From Phyllostachys edulis (Eukaryota; Streptophyta; Magnoliopsida; Poales; Poaceae): a DNA stretch of 64,000 nt. How positions within the stretch are numbered: the first letter of the stretch is position 1; the number at the start of each line of letters is the position of its first letter. The stretch covers positions 87,193,333-87,257,332 of the forward strand of contig CM070548.1 in the NCBI GenBank assembly GCA_036346405.1. The letters run 5' to 3'. Positions 12,780 to 23,977 of this stretch are shown here, piece by piece. A model generated the notes under the pieces. That model was not told the origin of the DNA and ran no database searches. It worked only from the letters and a program-made list of their open reading frames with translations. The translations under genes and the position numbers were made by a program.

Positions 12780-14060
12780 ATAGGGGAGTAGGACGGTGGC
12801 TCGGGCGGCACTCGTCATCGACGAGGGAGGCATCGGTGGTGGCTAGCCATGACGAAAATGGGTTGGGCAGGGAGAGGCAGTTCTGACGAGGGTGGCTTCG
12901 CTGGTCGGGAGGCACCAGGGCAGGCGTGTGGCATCATGTGGCCTCCGAATCCGGGGAGGAAGATGGGGCAGCGACACTGAAGGGTAGAGGGTACAAATGG
13001 AGGCACGCATGAGCACTAGAAGAGTGAGGGGAACTCCATGGTGAGGACGGTGGGGGCGGAGAAGAGCCAGAGTAGGCTGGCAGCATGAGCCCATGGCGGC
13101 GCGGAGGGCTCGCCGTGGCAGCGGAGCACGGATGGAAGAGAGCATGAGTGCATGGTTGAGAAAGGTAGAAGGGGGTCCAGGGATGCTCTAGGGGAGAGGA
13201 ATTGGAAGATGGCTCACCGGGTAGAGTAGGGAGACGATAGTGGCGGTTTTGGCCGCACGCGAGGAAGACGAGGTCGCTAACAAGTTGTGGTCGAGGAAGC
13301 CCAAAATTAGTTTGGGGGGGGGAAGATGAAGTACGGCCTAGAACACAATTTAACGTGAGTAGATTGGGGAGGGGATCACCTTGTCAGCCAAAAAGGCGTG
13401 TGGAGGCGACGGCCGCGTATGGGGCGCCGCCGGATGGGAGGAAGACGAAGTGCACTCTCAGTGTTTTGTTCACGAAGGGGGAAGAGGGAGAGGAGCACCG
13501 AAAGGTGGAAGCTGAGGCTGTTCTAGAGGTCCCAATGGTGGCAGCCGGAGATCACTGGGGTGGTGACACAGTTCGATGAGGCGCGGCAGTACACGACCGA
13601 CATGCAGCAGCACGCTTCAAAGTTTGGCCGAGCTCGGCAAGGGGAGGAATGGGGAGTGGAGGTCGGGACATGAAGCGACAGCAAGAAGACGAAGATGAGA
13701 CCGGAGCACTGCTTAAGTAGGGGGGAGCAAGTGCTCAGGTACAGCGGTGCGAGTAGGTGACTGGCACGATGTGGGCGACGACGCGACAAGAGCAGGCACG
13801 ACGTCGCTCTGCTACTCTGTAGGTGATGTTACTTCATCGTCCTATAGCGAGGGCAAGTTGCCGGGGTGGTTGGGGGTGTTGTCGATCGGCACAACCGACG
13901 GCATGGCGCCAGGGCGCGTGGCAAGGCGCGCGTGGCGCATGGAGAATCCGAGGGGGGGAAGAAAGCTAGAGGATGGCGTGTGGGTCGGGGAGGGAGAAAG
14001 GAAAAAGAGAAAAGAGAAGAGAAGGAAGAAAAGGAGAAAAAAAAGAGAGGTGTCAGGCTG
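12780..14060. other. GC-rich part of the long LTR
   Basis: A GC-rich, purine-strand-biased block ending in an A/G run (13990-14050) and then in AT-rich sequence up to the LTR edge. Open frames on both strands here are low-complexity and show no domain. The related solo LTR has the same block at 55740-56600, so it is a structural part of this LTR family and not a gene. Confidence 0.6.
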
Positions 14061-14258
14061 GGCCAAGCAGTTTTCGACCTAGACCACCCTTCTAGTGTTT
14101 TTATTTTATTTTTATTTTATTTTAAACTCCGGTTCGAATTATGATGAGGTTTCAAATAATATCCTCGAAAAATTCAAATATCAACAAGGCGCATTAAAAA
14201 GTTTTAAAATTTTCATATTTTTAATCATTTGAACTAAAAACAAATTTTGGGTGTTACA

Positions 14259-14420
14259 TCTTGGAATTTGTTTTTTTTTATTTGGCTAGATTCCTTGAGT
14301 TAATTGTTGGTCCTTGGTGAGGACCTGTAATTTCTTTCTCTTTCTTGTACATAAGCTTATTTTATTATATTTTTATACCGTAGGGGCCTCCCTTACTATT
14401 CTGGGTTCAAAAAAAAAGGA
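14259..14420 (+). mobile_element. 5'-truncated LINE-type 3' tail
   Basis: Begins right after the LTR edge and ends with ATACCGTAGGGGCCTCCC, TTCTGGGTTC and then an A9 run. A TTGTACATAAGCTT segment precedes it. This matches the style of grass L1 3' ends, and resembles the short tail at 57311-57371 (GTAGGGGTGGTGCCCCTCC and an A-run). No TSD was established. Confidence 0.5.
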
Positions 14421-16370
14421 CATGCTTGTTTAGTTTTGATAAAATATAGGATGAGAACGTGTTAACTTAAAAATGGTTGTAGCAATGATATAGTTGTAGG
14501 TGGATGGAACCTCATATCTAGAGTAATGTGGCTGGAACCTCATAACTAGAGTCAGTTAGATGGAACCTCGTATCTAACCTTATTACATTATATAAATTGC
14601 TGATACAAATGACACTTTTGTTTTAAGTTAAATAGCTAGGTTAGAGGTTTGAAAAATAACTATGGTATGATATTTGCAAACAAAACTTGCTTTGAGCTAA
14701 AATAACCATAAGACCCGTCTTTGGCAAGCCAATATTCTATATACTTGCATTTGGCATAAGGACTTGCTGAGTACTTTTGTACTCATTGTTGCTCATATAT
14801 GTGGATTCATTGCTCGAATATACCAACTGGTGAACATTTACCTCTACCCATCGGGAATTGAAGATGGTATCAAGTACTAGGTCGCTTACCCTAGTCGATT
14901 GTCTATGGGCATATCCTGACGGTCACCACTGCAATTTATCTTCTTTGTTCCAAGACTTCATCTGTATTTGGCATTCTCGGCCCGCAATGTAAGACTTCGA
15001 CCTTGTGGTCTATTTACACTTATTTACTACGTACCATTTTTATTCACATATATGGGTGTAATATTCATCAATGTTGTACTATGTAAGCTAGCTACTGATC
15101 ATGGAGCTAGATCGGTATGCATAGAGGGTCTAGATGTAAATCCAGGTCTCAACAATTCTCTTCGGTTTCTAGTAAAAAAATAGCTTAATCCTTTGATCCT
15201 CCTTCCATTTCATCCTTGGCAAGGGCGGGCCATGTAGGGCCTAGTGGGGGCACAGACCCCACTTAATTTTTGGCCCATGGCTATAAGGCCCAATTTTTCA
15301 AGCACATGCCCCCACTCAATTTTTGGCCCGTAACTATATCTTCATAACCCCCCCCCCTCCGCGTTCGAACGAATTGCCAAAAATATCATCGGAACCGCGC
15401 GTGCTAAAAATGCACGGGAGGAGACCTAGACACGTGTCGTGCATTCGATGGACAACAGATGACCTGTCGCGCCCACAATTCACCTACCCCCCAGGGGGGG
15501 CATGTCGCCAGCGCACCACGGCGCCAGTTAGTAGTAGGTGACATGCTGCGAACGTCATATGCCGTGAACTGAGGGGCGGCAGGTCGCCTGCCGACTGCCG
15601 AGCTCCCGACACGTCCTACCGCGCCCCCAGAGCGTCCTAGGTCCCCTTCCATACATTTTGAGCGTGTCACTGATGTTATTTTTGTCAATTCATTAACGAA
15701 GATCTATTTTTACTATTTCATTTTGAAACAGTATCATTTTAGCTAAAAACTCAGTTATTTTTTGGTCGCCACTTATGTTTGGCTCGCCATATTACACAGG
15801 AGTATGTCGTTAAGTGTGAAACTAGTAGCTCAGCAGTGCTGGTCCCGTAGCGAAGAGCCTTGCAGCGTGACGGCACCAGCTCTTGCTGACTATCCACAGC
15901 CACGAGGATCACGAAGCTGATGGATCTGTCAGTGTAGATCTGGCTACTAGTCACGCATGCATGCGGGCGCTCTCGAGCGAAGGGCAGTGTACAGTGGCAT
16001 TCGCGTACGGCTGTTGCACGCTGAGCAAGAGGAATGCACTGTTACATGCGCATGTATGTCTCAGCGCAATTCCAACAAACAAATTTGTTTGATACTATAG
16101 TTATACCATGCCAGTTTTTTTTGTGAGGTTAGGTATTTGCGCACTTTTATGATTAGTTTAATTTCTAAAATAATAATTGATACAACAATAGCATATATAT
16201 ATTAGTTATATTTGGAACTATGAACAGTAGCATAATCATCAATTCAAATATTTATATCTCAGATATATGCGCTAACAAGGCAAAGCCTAGAACAAGTATA
16301 CTACTAACAGAAGTAGGCATCAACATCATCACATGATTTATTTCTAGGAAGCAAGACCTAGTTATACCAA
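14421..16370. other. Intergenic sequence, no gene recognised
   Basis: A short local repeat of GATGGAACCTCATATCTAGA with variants occurs at about 14500-14580. The rest, including a C-run near 15345-15357 and a GC-rich patch at 15400-15650, shows no recognisable coding region or element ends. Open frames of 60-95 codons lack any motif. Confidence 0.35.
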
Positions 16371-16379
16371 AAGATATCA

Positions 16380-16987
16380 CTGCGACTTACAGAGAATCGC
16401 TCCGGTGAACGTCGCGGTTGCGAAGAAGACGACGCGAAGCGGATAATGGAGAAGGAGGAAGCCGTAAACAGTCGCACGAACGCTTCCCAAAAACCTAATT
16501 TGCCCCAACCCATGCAGGATCACGAGAGATACCAGCTTCGGAGACACTGCTCTCCCCACGTCGGTGCACGCCGAAGAAGGGATGGAGAAGCTGAGGTTGT
16601 GTAGCATAGAGAAATAAGGCAATAGAACGATACTGATTATGTCTCTGTTATGTTTCTGAGATGTTTCTCTCTATTCACTCGTTCTGAGAGGAGAGGTCTC
16701 TCCTTCATATAAAATCAGCCACAAGAAAGAAACTGAAGCAATAACTCTGTATCAAACGCAGTTAAAGCGCGTCATAAAAGCCCCATTAAAACAGTGTATC
16801 CATTTTTTAGTTTCTAATTTGTATGCATGGTTTTGGGATGCAAAAAGAAGCTGCAGCTCCATAGCCAACCAGACACAAAATCGTCGGAACATTCACGTGC
16901 CACTTTCCACCATGCATGAGTGGGGCCTTTGGCATTTCCTAGTATTTAATTAGAATGTTGAATAGGCCAAGCCCAAAAACTCCAACA
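16380..16987 (-). mobile_element. Possible copia-type LTR fragment
   Basis: On the minus strand this starts TGTTGGAGTTTTTGGGC at 16987, the common opening of copia LTRs. It contains a promoter-like AT-rich block near 16700 and a short open frame. A left edge with a clear CA and a PBS could not be fixed, so this is a weak call. Confidence 0.3.
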
Positions 16988-17444
16988 GTGAAAGAGAGAG
17001 AATGAGTTTGATACTCATGCAAGTACCTTTTTCGGAAACCCAAAAAAATAATGGGGTCATCTCTCTAAATTAGTCATTCTCTCTCATCTAGATGCAAACT
17101 TTAGTAACAAGGTAAATATACAAATTATTGGAGTGGTTATATCTTTATCCTCGTATAACCATTCTCTTTCCTCTAGTAATAAGCTATAGTAGCAAACTAT
17201 TGGGAATTCACTCAGCAGCCGGGCAGCGCATGAGAGAAGAGATCCATTAGACAATAGCGAATCTTTGGCCGAAATGGCACCTTTTTGCCTCATATTTACA
17301 AGAATAGCCGCCGCGGATTTTTTTTTGTTGCAAAAATAGCCCCTTGCCGCACAGCCACCATACGGCAGGCCCTCCCCGCCCGCCACGTGCCCCGTTGCTG
17401 CATGGTGGCCGTGCGGCAACGCTTGCGCCCGCTTGCCATCAGCA

Positions 17445-17542
17445 TGTCGCTCAATCATTGAGTGACTTGGGCTAGTCGCTCAACGGTTGAGCGACACATT
17501 CACTACCACTAGTAGTAGTGTCGTTCAATCGTTGAGCGACTA
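17445..17542. repeat. Left cluster of 21-bp palindromes
   Basis: Three palindromes in about 100 bases: GTCGCTCAATCATTGAGTGAC, then GTCGCTCAACGGTTGAGCGAC, then GTCGTTCAATCGTTGAGCGAC. Each can fold on itself into a 9-10 bp stem, and each is complementary to those in the right cluster. Confidence 0.85.
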
Positions 17543-17599
17543 TCCCATAAACCGCATATTCCTTAACATATATAGCCATAGCGATAGCCGCATTTCAAT

Positions 17600-17700
17600 T
17601 TTAGGGTTCTAGGGTATACGGTTTCAGGGTTTAGGGGGTAGGGTTAGGGGTTAAGGTTAGGGCATGGGTTTAAGATGTTACGGTTCGGGTTAGGGTATAT
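17600..17700. repeat. Degenerate telomere-like stretch
   Basis: Contains TTAGGG, TTTAGGG and GGTTAGGG variants (TTTTAGGGTTCTAGGG, GGTTTCAGGGTTTAGGG, GTAGGGTTAGGGGTTAAGG) without a regular period. It looks like interstitial telomere-type DNA caught inside the palindrome-flanked element. Confidence 0.6.
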
Positions 17701-18222
17701 CTACAGCCGCATTACGACTATTAACAACTAAATTTGCATTAGTTCTACGACTACACTATTTACAACTATTAACAATATGCGACGTATCTACCGTGATTTT
17801 AGTTGCTAACCTACCGTAGTTTTAGTTGCTAACCTATGACTGCACTATTTTCACTTATTAACAAAATGCCACTACACATCTAATGATTTTAGTTGCTAAC
17901 CTACACTATTTATGACTATTTACGACTACTCTATATGCTAACCTATTTACGACTACACTATATGCTAACATATTTGCTAATCTATTTACGAATACACTAT
18001 TTGCTAGCCTACCATGGTTTTTAAAACAAATCTACAAAGAAATACAGGAGACTCACCGTCGTAGATAAGCAGACCTCTCCTCCTCTCTTTCCCTCCCTCT
18101 CCTCTCCTCCTCTCTTCTTCTCTTTTTCCTCTTCCTCCCTCCTTCCCTTTTCCTCTTCCTCGCCTCTTGTTCTGCTCGACAAAGAGAAATGGCGATGGCG
18201 CCGCACACGCACGAGATATAAG

Positions 18223-18415
18223 CCTCTAGTCGTTCAACCGTTGAGTGACTAGGGGCTAATAAGTCGCTCAACGCTTCAGCGACCAGTAGCCCAAGCGAAA
18301 GTCGCTCCACCGTTGGGCGATTACGCCATGTGTCGCTCTACGGTTGGACAACTTAGATAAGTCGCCCAACGGTTGAGCGACTAAGTCCAAGTCGTCCAGC
18401 GGTGTAGCGACAGAG
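18223..18415. repeat. Right cluster of 21-bp palindromes
   Basis: At least six copies in about 190 bases, spaced by roughly 30-35 bases, for example GTCGTTCAACCGTTGAGTGAC, GTCGCTCCACCGTTGGGCGAT and GTCGCCCAACGGTTGAGCGAC. They are more diverged than the left cluster. Substitutions in several copies occur in both arms in a compensating way. Confidence 0.8.
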
Positions 18416-18430
18416 TATTATTTTTGTAAA

Positions 18431-19189
18431 ATAAAAAAAGCGGGCATGTTACTGCATTTTTAAATAAAATAATGATTATTAAAAAAAATTCTCCGGAGCG
18501 CGTACGTACGTCCTGCATCACATGATTTGAACCGGAAGGGCGCGCAGCAACGATTACTGATCGGTGCGCGCGCGCCGGGGCGCCGAAGCTGTCCTTCCAA
18601 ACGTACGAAGTGCATGCACACGTCCTGGCCGGTCTCCTTGGATCATGGGCATTTGCGGTAAATGCTATGCACACGGTACGTTGTTCCATCCAATCTGTTC
18701 GACTTCTCTTTCTTCCGGATGGAACACACACTGTTGCCAATCAATCCTTTTCCTGTCCCCGAATAGAGGCTATCTATAGTACTGCCCTGGCCGGGTGTAG
18801 CACATACATAATTAATGAAGATCATCTGACCTGCAGGTAAGCTACTATAGTATCAGACCACCTCTCTGTTTGGTCGTATGACTCGTACTACTCCGCGTTA
18901 TGGCTAGGAGTGACTTGACGTGAATGAGAACATCCCAGTGATGAGAGCGCGCAAAACCTGGTTCTACATGCTAGTCAGGATTTTTTTTTTTACGATAGAC
19001 AAGCCTAGCTATAGCCCGAGAAACGCTATATTCTTCACCTCCGACAACGGTGAAGCTCAATTAAGGTGTCAATGGTGGTTCGTTGGCGACTGGCGAGCCC
19101 GGGCAGGCGCCTATGCTACCTGGACGGTGGCTGCGCCACTTCTACCGTTGATGTGCGCCAAGATGAGGTGGGGCTTGTGTAGGGTAGTA
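18431..19189. other. Intergenic, no gene recognised
   Basis: Mixed composition with GTACGTACGT and CGCGCGCG short runs near 18500-18580. Overlapping open frames of 60-120 codons on both strands show no domain and are not supported. Confidence 0.3.
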
Positions 19190-19479
19190 CATGTGTATAG
19201 GGGTGCAAGTGGGGCGGGCTAGCCCGCTAAGCCGTTAGCCCGCCCCGCAAAACCAGCCCATTAAATTTAGCCCGCCAGTCCGCCAGCCGTTCGCACAGAA
19301 ATTCAGTCTGGCCCGCTTGCCCGCTGGGTCAACCGCGCCCGCTGCAGTCCTCGTGACCTCGCCTCCGCCTTCGCGATCTCAAACCCAATCCTCCTTCCGT
19401 GAGTCTCCCCAAACCCAATCCACCAAGAACACACCATCGGATCACTCCCTCCTTCTCACCACCACCGGCGTCTCCCGCA

Positions 19480-19483
<4 letters not shown>

Positions 19484-19522
<39 letters not shown>
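19484..19522 (+). repeat. (CT)n microsatellite
   Basis: An uninterrupted CT run of about 38 bases. CT runs are common in plant 5' leaders, which fits the idea that the hAT interior carries a captured 5' gene end. Confidence 0.9.
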
Positions 19523-19524
<2 letters not shown>

Positions 19525-19981
19525 AAATTTCACCGGCTGGCCACCCTGTCCACCCTCACCAGCTGCCTCGATCTCCCCTCTGTTTATTCCTCCCCCTCCT
19601 TCGCCTGCTTTGTCCCGGATCTGACCGGATCTCCGCTAGCAGTGCCTAGATTCGACCGGATCTGAGATGATGCCGGTGGATGGAGATGCGATGAGCGCTC
19701 GCAACGCGATGCGTGGGCGGCTTAGCGGGCACATGAGCTGGCGGCGCGGCATGGGATGCAACGGCCGACATACGGTGGCGCTCGACAACGAATCTGGGTG
19801 TTATGTGGAGCAGCCTGGCGTGGAGTGGCATAGCAACGCGATGGGCCGGCGTGGAGCAAGGAGGAGGTAGACACAACTCCCCTCCCTAATACAATTTTTT
19901 GTGTGTCTTGTGATGCGGACTTGGGATGCGCTGGGAGGGAGGAGAAGAGAGGGGCGGACTTGGGATGCGGTAGTGAGGAGA

Positions 19982-20370
19982 AGATGTCGTCAGAGGGGGG
20001 CGGGGACCTTCATGCTAGCCTCACCGCGGCGGCCATCAGCTTCTCCCGCACCCTCCCCTGCGTGTCCTTCCCCACAGCCTACGGCTCCCCGATGAATGTG
20101 GCGTCGTACACCCTCAACAACGCCACCGCGTCGGGCTCCCCCGCTGGGGGCGGAGCTGGAGCAGGGGCCGGAGCGGCCAGCAGCAGTGGGGCCAGCTTCT
20201 CATCGTTCGTGGCGGAGGCCACGAGGGGAAGGTACTGGAGGGCTGTAGACGCCGCGACTAGGGACAGGACGAGGAGGAGGGGCTTGAACCTGAAGGTGGA
20301 CGGGTTTCGAGAGGAGCAGCCGCCAAACCCACCGATCAATTGTGTATATATGCATTGTGGGCTCAGCTAG
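19982..20370 (+). pseudogene. Coding-like segment inside the hAT element, unknown origin
   Basis: A frame from the ATG at 19984 encodes MSSEGGGDLHAS and then a Gly/Ala-rich run (AGGGAGAGAGAA-like) and ends in the element's terminal region, so the last residues (VYMHCGLS) are transposon sequence. The complementary strand is also open over much of this stretch and would give a hydrophobic KPLLLVLSLVAAS segment. I recognise no family on either strand. It may be a captured exon; protein expression is not shown by the sequence. Confidence 0.35.
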
Positions 20371-20448
20371 CCCGCAACTCTGAAGCTGACGGCGTGAGGT
20401 GGGCGCGGGCTGTCCACAGCCCGTCCCACTTGCACCCCTACATGTGTA

Positions 20449-22075
20449 CGGTCATGGTTCAAAACCTCGTACTCCCGTAGAAGCAAAATGCATAGCTCCT
20501 TCGGTAACTAGCATGCATGCTCCAATCCCATTTCGTTATACTATCATGCACGGATTTGTATTTGTATTTTCTACATAAGACATTGCCGCTTTCCTAAATA
20601 GTACAGGACCACCACGTGATCGAAACCTTTGTTTTGGAGTTTGGACATGAATAATATATTTAGCGAGATGTGGCGCGGAAGGGCCTTCCTGTCAGCATCA
20701 CCAAAACGGCACGTAGCGAGAGCACATCAAAACAGAAGGATGGATCGATGGAACGGCCGGGCAAGGTGCGTCGTCGCTTGCAATTCATTGATTTGCTGAT
20801 CATATATACAACGGTAGGTCAAAGCGCAAGCGCGCGCGTGAACATGGAGCGGCGCATATATATGCTTGCATGGCAGTGGCGCCAGCAAACGGCATTAACC
20901 ACCGTGCCACTCACTCGGGCGCGCGCTAGGCTCGATCAGCGTCTCGTCTCGACCTCAAACCTGATCAGTCGGTCCGGCCGGGCCACCCCACGCGCACATG
21001 CTGCCATTCGCGTGGCACCAAAGCGCATTGATTCCGCCTTGTCGCGCCCCGGCCGGGGGAATGCACGGGCCGCGCGCGCGCGTCAGCTTCCTGCGGCGTC
21101 CCTCCAAAAACGGCCGGCACAGCGCACATGCCACTCTGCCTTCCTGGCCTGTGCGCGCGCAGCCCGGCCGGCGGTGCATCGCTCGCTCGGCCGTGAACTC
21201 GATGGAGGAAGGCAGTGCCCTACTGCCTCGTGTTTACATATGCCCGGAGAAAACGAAAAGGCCCGTGAATCGATCGATCGAGTGGCGGCCGTTCTGTCGG
21301 ACGTTCGTGGTTGTCGGTAATGTACAATCAGGTCGATGTTACCACATGCTGCAACTTAGAAATATGGCCGGTTTTGGATATATGTAGCGGTGAACAGCAG
21401 CAGAACGATGTGTGTAGCGTGGGCCGGATCCAGTAGAGGAAGTGTTGCAAGCTGCAAAGGGGCGTGCCTCTCTCCTCTTCTATATATAGTTCTACTTACT
21501 AGTATGTTCTAGCTTGGATCACGTGGTCCAAGTTGGCGCGGGGGCGGGAGTCCATGTGATGAGCAACGATCTCCTCGAAAACCGCGTCACAGGTCGTGAT
21601 CAGTCGTGGGTACAAATCTCCAAATCTCGCGCAGCATAGACACGAACAATCTTGCGAGGGTAAGTGAGCCACACTGGCAGCACTGTTCCCTTTTGGGACA
21701 GATCAGTCTCACCAACTACCAGTATTGCTTATTTTTCTGCTCCCATCAAGTAGTAATATATAGTATATGCGCATACAATGTATGAGCCGGCCTCTCCTTT
21801 GTAAAACTTCGATGCTGGAAATGGCGAACCGAAGTTACAAAATTAACCAATAGAGAGCTAATTAAGCCATCCAATCTTTGCCTGCATTGAAGAATTGGCT
21901 GCATTATGTAGTAGTACGTACACAGTACGAAATAGGAGCAGCTGAATAGCTGGTTAGATTCTCGCAGAAGATTATGGTACTCGTCTGATCTTGTCTCTTG
22001 GGGTTCTGCACAGGCCGTGTCCTCTAGTTGTGCTAGCTCTACCTTTTTACCATGCATGTGCATGTTTGCATGTAT
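20449..22075. other. Intergenic, GC-rich in part, no gene recognised
   Basis: A plus-strand frame of 216 codons at 20670-21320 and overlapping frames on the other strand run through GC-rich sequence with CGCGCG runs and many rare-looking Arg/Ala stretches. There is no domain, and codon use does not favour any frame. A TATATATAG motif occurs near 21481. I see no supported feature. Confidence 0.35.
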
Positions 22076-22097
22076 CTACCACCAGAACCTCAGTTTT

Positions 22098-22465
22098 TCC
22101 CGAGTGTCTAAAACACTCGAGAAATTTGCGAAAACACTCAGGAGATACTTTCCCCGAAGGTCGACCGTCGGGAAAGAGCACTCGGGAGAGATTAGTCGAG
22201 GGAAAAACCGGTTTTCCGAGTGTTTCGAGATTTACACTCGGGAAAAATACCTTTTCCGAGTGTAAATCTGAACACTCGGGAAACAATTCAACACTCGGGA
22301 AACATCCAACACTCGGGAAAAATAAATTTCCCAAATGTAAATCTAAACACTCAGGAAACATATAACACTCGGGAGAATAAGTGCCACAGTGGATTTAGCC
22401 ACCGTATCGGAATACTTTTACCGAGTGTTGACACTCGGGAAACACTCGGGAAAGTAGGAAAAGTA
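22098..22465. repeat. Left subterminal ACACTCGGGAAA repeats
   Basis: About a dozen copies of ACACTCGGGAAA or TTTCCCGAGTGT in both orientations, some as palindromic pairs (TTTCCGAGTGT..ACACTCGGGAAA). Likely transposase-binding repeats by analogy with other CACTA elements. Confidence 0.85.
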
Positions 22466-23028
22466 ACACCCACTGATTACCACTGATTACTAGTAGTAAA
22501 GCACTAAAATAAATCATCTGTATCCTGAATTTACTATGTGCTACATCTAAAAAAGTGAAGAACAATCCATCTGCAGGTAGTATAGCAATGCAAACTTCGT
22601 CGCTTTATCATTAAAAAGAACATATATTTTTACAATGTACGAATGAATTGTTAGTACATACAGGTTGAAACACATATTTTGACGACATATGAAATGAATT
22701 GTTAGCATATATAGGTTGACAAAATGGCGATGCTTATTGTTAGCACATACATGTTTACAAAATGGTGATGCTTTCTTTTCATCAACAACCAACAAACAAA
22801 CTATACAAAATCTACACCTCAAAAGGTTGCCCCATGGTGCTCTTGATGTACAGACACCTCACCTGCAAACACATCAGTCATAACATGTTATGGCCACTTG
22901 ATAGGTTTTTTACAACTCACCAGCTACCATTTTGCCTGTTATTTTTTTCCAGCGGCTTATGCTCTATAAATTTCATTAAATATAAACATAGGAAATATAG
23001 TTGAAAAGAGGGTCAAAACAGGACTCAC

Positions 23029-23234
23029 ATTCTGCCAGTTCTTTTTCAAAAGGGACACAAGGAAGTTCACACTCATTTGGATGTTTTTTGGATCTCGCTT
23101 CTCCTCCATTGACAAGTTCTGACAAAGAACACCCATGCAAAGAACCTTCTTCACTAGAACTTGATTTGTAGCTTTCGTCTCATTGACCTTGGATTCAAGA
23201 GATTCTCGATGAGAAACCAATGTTGGGAACTTGC
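23029..23234 (-). pseudogene. Ribosomal protein L10a fragment, C-terminal exon
   Basis: The minus strand encodes KFPTLVSHRESLESKVNET, then a changed stretch, then VLCMGV and NIQMSVNFLVSLLKKNWQNV, a strong match to the C-terminal half of the 60S ribosomal protein L10a (uL1 family), which forms the L1 stalk. It ends at AAT|GTGAGT, a normal donor position, and the final exon is missing. The middle (TNQVLVKK, LCQNLS) departs from the conserved sequence. It is a captured, non-functional piece inside the CACTA-type element; the exon before it lies at 23636-23799. Confidence 0.85.
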
Positions 23235-23635
23235 ATGTAGCGCAATCAACATGATTCAATTAGCGGGGTTGTCGTACTTGACTAAACATGGCAAAAGATG
23301 GTATAATCGCATATGAACAAGTAACACAAATGAGTTGATGGGGATACGATAATGAAAGATTCTAGCTTAAGATCTACACTACAAGTTTAGAAAGCCAAGG
23401 GCAATCAAACAATTTACTTGAGCATATTAAGGCAAATAAATGAAATGGCCTTGCAACAAGTTCAAAATAGTTTGATTAATATTGCTAAGATGGCAAAGAA
23501 TTGGCAAGAATAGTTCTAATGCATATAGTAAATGAATGAAAACAACCAAATCACGATCGCGCTATCACCGCTTGGTATGCAAAACAACAAGAATAGGAAA
23601 AGAAAAAGTAGCATGTAAGAAAATGGATAACTTGT

Positions 23636-23799
23636 TCGCCTTTGTTGAGACCAGACCAAGGAGACGGGAATCTGCTTGATGATGGCCTCGACGCTAAGAA
23701 AGCATGGTACTTCTTGGCAAGCTTCTTAACAAGTTTCTTTTTCTTGTTCATTTTCTTTAGGGCTTCCACATCCATGTAGTCAAGCCCAATCTTCTCAGC
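23636..23799 (-). pseudogene. Ribosomal protein L10a fragment, internal exon with frameshifts
   Basis: After an intact acceptor (TGTGCGCAG) the frame reads AEKIGLDYMDVEALKKM and KKLVKKLAKKYHAFLAS, typical of ribosomal protein L10a. Beyond this, the frame shifts: the bases still spell the expected EAIIKQIP, LLG and GLNK segments, but in other frames, which implies two single-base deletions near 23695 and 23665. The donor is no longer clear. The exon cannot give a working protein. Confidence 0.85.
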
Positions 23800-23900
23800 C
23801 TGCGCACATACCACGCCACAATATCTTATCAGGAAAACGATTAGTGTGAAAACTCTCCTTAGACAGAATGAGGAGAAAATTAATTATTATTAGTGTGAAA

Positions 23901-23977
23901 GATATATAATTCTTTATGCCATCACGTTGTTCAGTCGGCAACGCGTTCCACCTATACTTGATAACACTTTCAAGTGC
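23901..23977 (-). pseudogene. Exportin-1 (XPO1/CRM1) exon fragment
   Basis: After an acceptor-like TATTTTAG the minus strand reads ALESVIKYRWNALPTEQRDG and then IKNYI, a highly conserved segment near the N-terminus of exportin-1, the nuclear export receptor for leucine-rich signals. The match stops at TATATATC and unrelated AT-rich sequence follows, so only part of one exon is present. It lies between the L10a and thioredoxin pieces, in the same orientation. Confidence 0.8.

Larger units (their letters stand above)
5369..14258 (-). mobile_element. Long LTR, chromovirus-like, enlarged by nested insertions
   Basis: The left edge is TGTCAGACCCCAAATTT and the right edge is AAATTTTGGGTGTTACA, an imperfect terminal inverted repeat starting TG and ending CA, with a PBS just outside the left edge. 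The span is about 8.9 kb, too long for one LTR, but it includes a 1.6-kb CACTA element and probably another insertion near 7.5-9.5 kb. What remains is close to the 4.6 kb of the related solo LTR at 52990-57600. Both share an order of AT-rich left part, a block with AAGACCTTTACAATA-like sequence, a GC-rich patch (here 12780-14060) and an AT-rich right end. The Tekay/Del chromovirus label is inference from LTR size and PBS. Confidence 0.6.
17275..18430. mobile_element. Unclassified element with palindromic repeats at both ends
   Basis: Two clusters of 21-bp palindromes of the form GTCGCTCAACSGTTGAGCGAC flank an interior of about 0.7 kb. The interior has a degenerate telomere-like stretch (17600-17700), diverged repeats built on ACGACTACACTATT and TTAGTTGCTAACCTA (17710-18010), and a CT-rich strand with a spurious Glu/Lys/Arg-rich minus-strand frame (18021-18212). 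To the left is a segment with GCAAAAATAGCCCCTTGCCGCAC and GGCCGTGCGGCAACG, themselves partly complementary. Clustered subterminal repeats suggest a DNA transposon, but terminal inverted repeats and TSD were not found. Confidence 0.45.
19198..20440. mobile_element. Non-autonomous hAT element, 1243 bp, TSD CATGTGTA
   Basis: Terminal inverted repeats are TAGGGGTGCAAGTGGGGCGGG on the left and the complement of CCCGTCCCACTTGCACCCCTA on the right. An exact 8-bp duplication, CATGTGTA, flanks it (19190-19197 and 20441-20448), as expected for hAT elements. No transposase is present. The interior has a (CT)n run and GC-rich coding-like sequence that looks captured from a host gene. Confidence 0.92.

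Noticed and set aside
12613..14144. Several frames of 75-110 codons
   Set aside because: Same LTR block as above; low complexity with runs such as KKRKEKRRKKRRKK.
16377..16622. 81-codon minus-strand frame
   Set aside because: Likely leader of an LTR-like fragment; no domain.
17600..17700. True telomere or chromosome end
   Set aside because: The TTTAGGG-like copies are irregular and degenerate and are embedded in other sequence.
20670..21320. 216-codon plus-strand open frame
   Set aside because: Arg/Ala-rich translation in GC-rich DNA, overlapping frames open on both strands, no domain, and no start-context or splice evidence.
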